A DNA stretch of 15,306 nucleotides from the NCBI GenBank assembly GCA_023954795.1, contig JAGSHA010000034.1:1-15306 (forward strand). Reading direction: 5' to 3'. The DNA is from Oceanospirillaceae bacterium. Its GTDB lineage: Bacteria; Pseudomonadota; Gammaproteobacteria; Pseudomonadales; Balneatricaceae. The notes beneath the pieces are model-generated. The model ran no database searches and had not been told where the DNA came from. It worked only from the letters and a program-made list of their open reading frames with translations. The translations under genes were made by a program, and so were the position numbers. Of this stretch, positions 14,096 through 15,306 are shown piece by piece; the first letter of the stretch is position 1, and every line of letters starts with the position of its first letter.

Positions 14096-15113
14096 CATAT
14101 TGCCGTGCCACCTGACGCAGTTCAGCCAGCGCCTTACGTGCCTCAACCCGTCGATTTTCCACGGACCTGATCCACGCCTCGTCCATACCTTTCACAATCT
14201 CACGAAACTCCTGAGCGATCGGATCACCGGGTTGTACTTCGTTGATCGCAACACCCGCCGCCTTCGCTTGCACGTAACCGTCCTGATCACCCGTATCCCA
14301 TGCACGTCCGGCCATTGCAGAGAGTTTCTCACCGGATACCGCCATAATCGCCTGACGGTCTTGTTCACTCAGCGAGTCCATAAAATCAGGACTGAGGAAC
14401 ATACTGAAACTGCCCAGATACATACCGCCCGGCAAAGCTGTCACATGGCGCGCAACCTCTTTTAAACGTAACGTCAGCTGTTCAGAAAACGGAATAAACA
14501 CCCCATCAATCACCCCCTGATTCATCATCTCGTACACTTTAGTGGCGGGTGCTCCGACGGATGTCACGCCCATACGGCGGCCAAGTTCGCCCTGTACTCC
14601 CCCGCCGATCCGTATCTTTTTACCTTTTAACTCGGACAATGACGCTATGGGTTTAGCCATTTGGATCTGTCCCGGTCCGTGCGTAAACAGTGCAGCCAGA
14701 ATCAAACCCTCATGCTCGTCACCTTGTGCCAGATATTTCTGATGGATACGCCAATGGGCAACAGACGCAGCTTCCGCACTCACGCCCAGCATTGGCTGCT
14801 CGACGATTGAGGTTAATTTAAAGCGTCCCGGCACATATCCGTGGTAGCTCCAACTGGCGTCCGCAACGCCATCCTCCACCAGTTCAAACATGGTTTTGGG
14901 GTGTCCCAAGCCGTATTCCATCTTCACCTTAACGCGGCCTTCAGTGGCCTCTTCGACCCACTTAGCCCAGGTTGGCCAGACAACACTGTTTTGAGGATGT
15001 GACGGCGGCACCCAGCTAGCAACACGCAATACGGTTTCAGCTGATGCCGGAAGTGATAAGGCAAGCGCGGTAAGCCCTATACCTAACCCTTTGAGGAATG
15101 CTGGTGTATTCAT
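14085..15113 (-). CDS. TRAP transporter solute-binding protein, DctP family
   Basis: A 342-residue periplasmic binding protein. Residues 1-25 form a Sec signal peptide (hydrophobic core LGIGLTALALSLPASA, cleavage before ETV). The mature part shows DctP/TAXI-type landmarks: LRVASWVPPSHP at the start of domain 1, LSELKGKKIRIGG with R168, the arginine that normally clamps the substrate carboxylate, and APATKVYEMMNQGVIDGVFIPF, the usual VYxxMxxGxxDG segment. ATG 15113 is chosen for the signal peptide; the frame is open 55 codons further upstream (to 15278), but that part is not conserved-looking and overlaps the probable promoter. The membrane partners DctQ and DctM are not downstream, where nadE converges; they must lie right of the window or elsewhere. 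Substrate unknown; a carboxylate is likely. Confidence 0.88.
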   Translation of the reverse strand: MNTPAFLKGLGIGLTALALSLPASAETVLRVASWVPPSHPQNSVVWPTWAKWVEEATEGRVKVKMEYGLGHPKTMFELVEDGVADASWSYHGYVPGRFKLTSIVEQPMLGVSAEAASVAHWRIHQKYLAQGDEHEGLILAALFTHGPGQIQMAKPIASLSELKGKKIRIGGGVQGELGRRMGVTSVGAPATKVYEMMNQGVIDGVFIPFSEQLTLRLKEVARHVTALPGGMYLGSFSMFLSPDFMDSLSEQDRQAIMAVSGEKLSAMAGRAWDTGDQDGYVQAKAAGVAINEVQPGDPIAQEFREIVKGMDEAWIRSVENRRVEARKALAELRQVARQYEVK

Positions 15114-15306
15114 CTGTGTACCCGTACTTATTATTGTTTGTCGGTAATACAGAACAGGCCTGCCGTCTGTGAGCCCTGAAGTGATCACCGTCCTTTCTCC
15201 GGACGTATAACCCACCACAGTCTCTTCAGCGCCTGTATATAGATCATAATATAACCACCAGCGATGCTTATAAATCAATACAATTAAGTTGAATATTCAA
15301 CCTTAA
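15114..15306 (-). promoter_or_regulatory. dctP promoter and potentially structured leader
   Basis: On the minus strand TTGATT (15273-15278) and TATATT (15248-15253) are 19 bases apart, a weak promoter whose transcript would start near 15241. The predicted 128-base leader can form nested helices: 15231-15236 with 15154-15159 (GCCTGT/ACAGGC), 15224-15229 with 15176-15181 (CTTCAG/CTGAAG), and a CGTCC/GGACG hairpin (15189-15193 with 15201-15205, 7-base loop). A further CACAG/CTGTG match (15216-15220 with 15167-15171) would be a pseudoknot. It matches no riboswitch class I recognise. Confidence 0.35.
15288..15301. promoter_or_regulatory. 14-base palindrome upstream of dctP
   Basis: GTTGAATATTCAAC is a perfect palindrome just upstream of the candidate -35 element of dctP, flanked by TTAA and CTTAA that nearly extend the symmetry. 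This position suits an activator or repressor site for dctP or for a gene to the right of the window. Confidence 0.45.

Noticed and set aside
14085..15113. Naming the TRAP protein as a malonate-binding matP
   Set aside because: It is 11 kb from the mat genes with unrelated genes between, and substrate specificity cannot be read from the sequence.
15120..15240. Guanidine-II or glycine riboswitch before dctP
   Set aside because: ACGG occurs twice, but not as loops closed by stems, and the conserved glycine-aptamer segments are absent.
15114..15278. 55-residue extension of the TRAP binding protein
   Set aside because: It would bury the signal peptide and overlaps the likely promoter and leader.
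1..15306. Mobile elements, CRISPR arrays, tRNA or rRNA genes
   Set aside because: No transposase or integrase, no regularly spaced repeats, and no recognisable tRNA or rRNA sequence was seen on either strand.

Overview
The window reads as chromosomal DNA of a Gram-negative, heterotrophic, probably marine gammaproteobacterium (Oceanospirillales-like is my guess). Support comes from a sodium/proton antiporter of the NhaB family, a TRAP solute-binding protein, two very large cyclic-di-GMP proteins, a signal-peptide protein of the DUF3015 family and a DUF4105 protein that ends in an outer-membrane beta-barrel signature. I see no tRNA or rRNA gene, insertion sequence, phage gene or CRISPR array. 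The gene complement looks like stable chromosome rather than a mobile island.

Layout. (1) 1-2508 is a malonate module: the start of malonyl-CoA decarboxylase (matA, running off the left edge) and the GntR regulator matR are on the minus strand with a 14-base overlap, and malonyl-CoA synthetase (matB) is divergent. A 17-base inverted repeat in the 101-base gap overlaps candidate promoters for both directions. (2) 2600-8799 holds two divergent c-di-GMP turnover genes. The minus-strand one encodes a weak CBS-like region, three PAS regions, GGDEF, EAL and a C-terminal zinc-binding CZB domain. The plus-strand one encodes four CBS motifs, PAS, GGDEF and EAL. They share a closely similar PAS module and are separated by a 368-base AT-rich gap with several dyads. 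(3) 9048-11542 is a same-strand pair of envelope genes: a small secreted DUF3015 protein and a DUF4105 (Lnb N-terminal-like) protein with a predicted C-terminal barrel. (4) 11543-13051 is nhaB, whose stop codon abuts the previous gene's stop codon. (5) 13254-14039 is nadE, ammonia-dependent NAD synthetase, divergent from nhaB. (6) 14085-15113 is a TRAP-type solute-binding protein on the minus strand, preceded by a roughly 190-base leader/promoter region that can fold into nested helices and by a 14-base palindrome.

How the genes work together. MatB makes malonyl-CoA from malonate, CoA and ATP, MatA decarboxylates it to acetyl-CoA, and MatR is expected to gate both. The TRAP binding protein at the far end might feed carboxylates to such a pathway, but nothing in the window ties it to malonate. 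The two c-di-GMP enzymes probably integrate adenylate-type ligands (CBS), PAS signals and zinc (CZB) to tune biofilm and motility. The most unusual items are the CZB domain placed after the EAL domain together with a degenerate CBS-like N-terminus, the DUF3015-DUF4105/barrel pair, the symmetric divergent mat promoter, and the foldable dctP leader.
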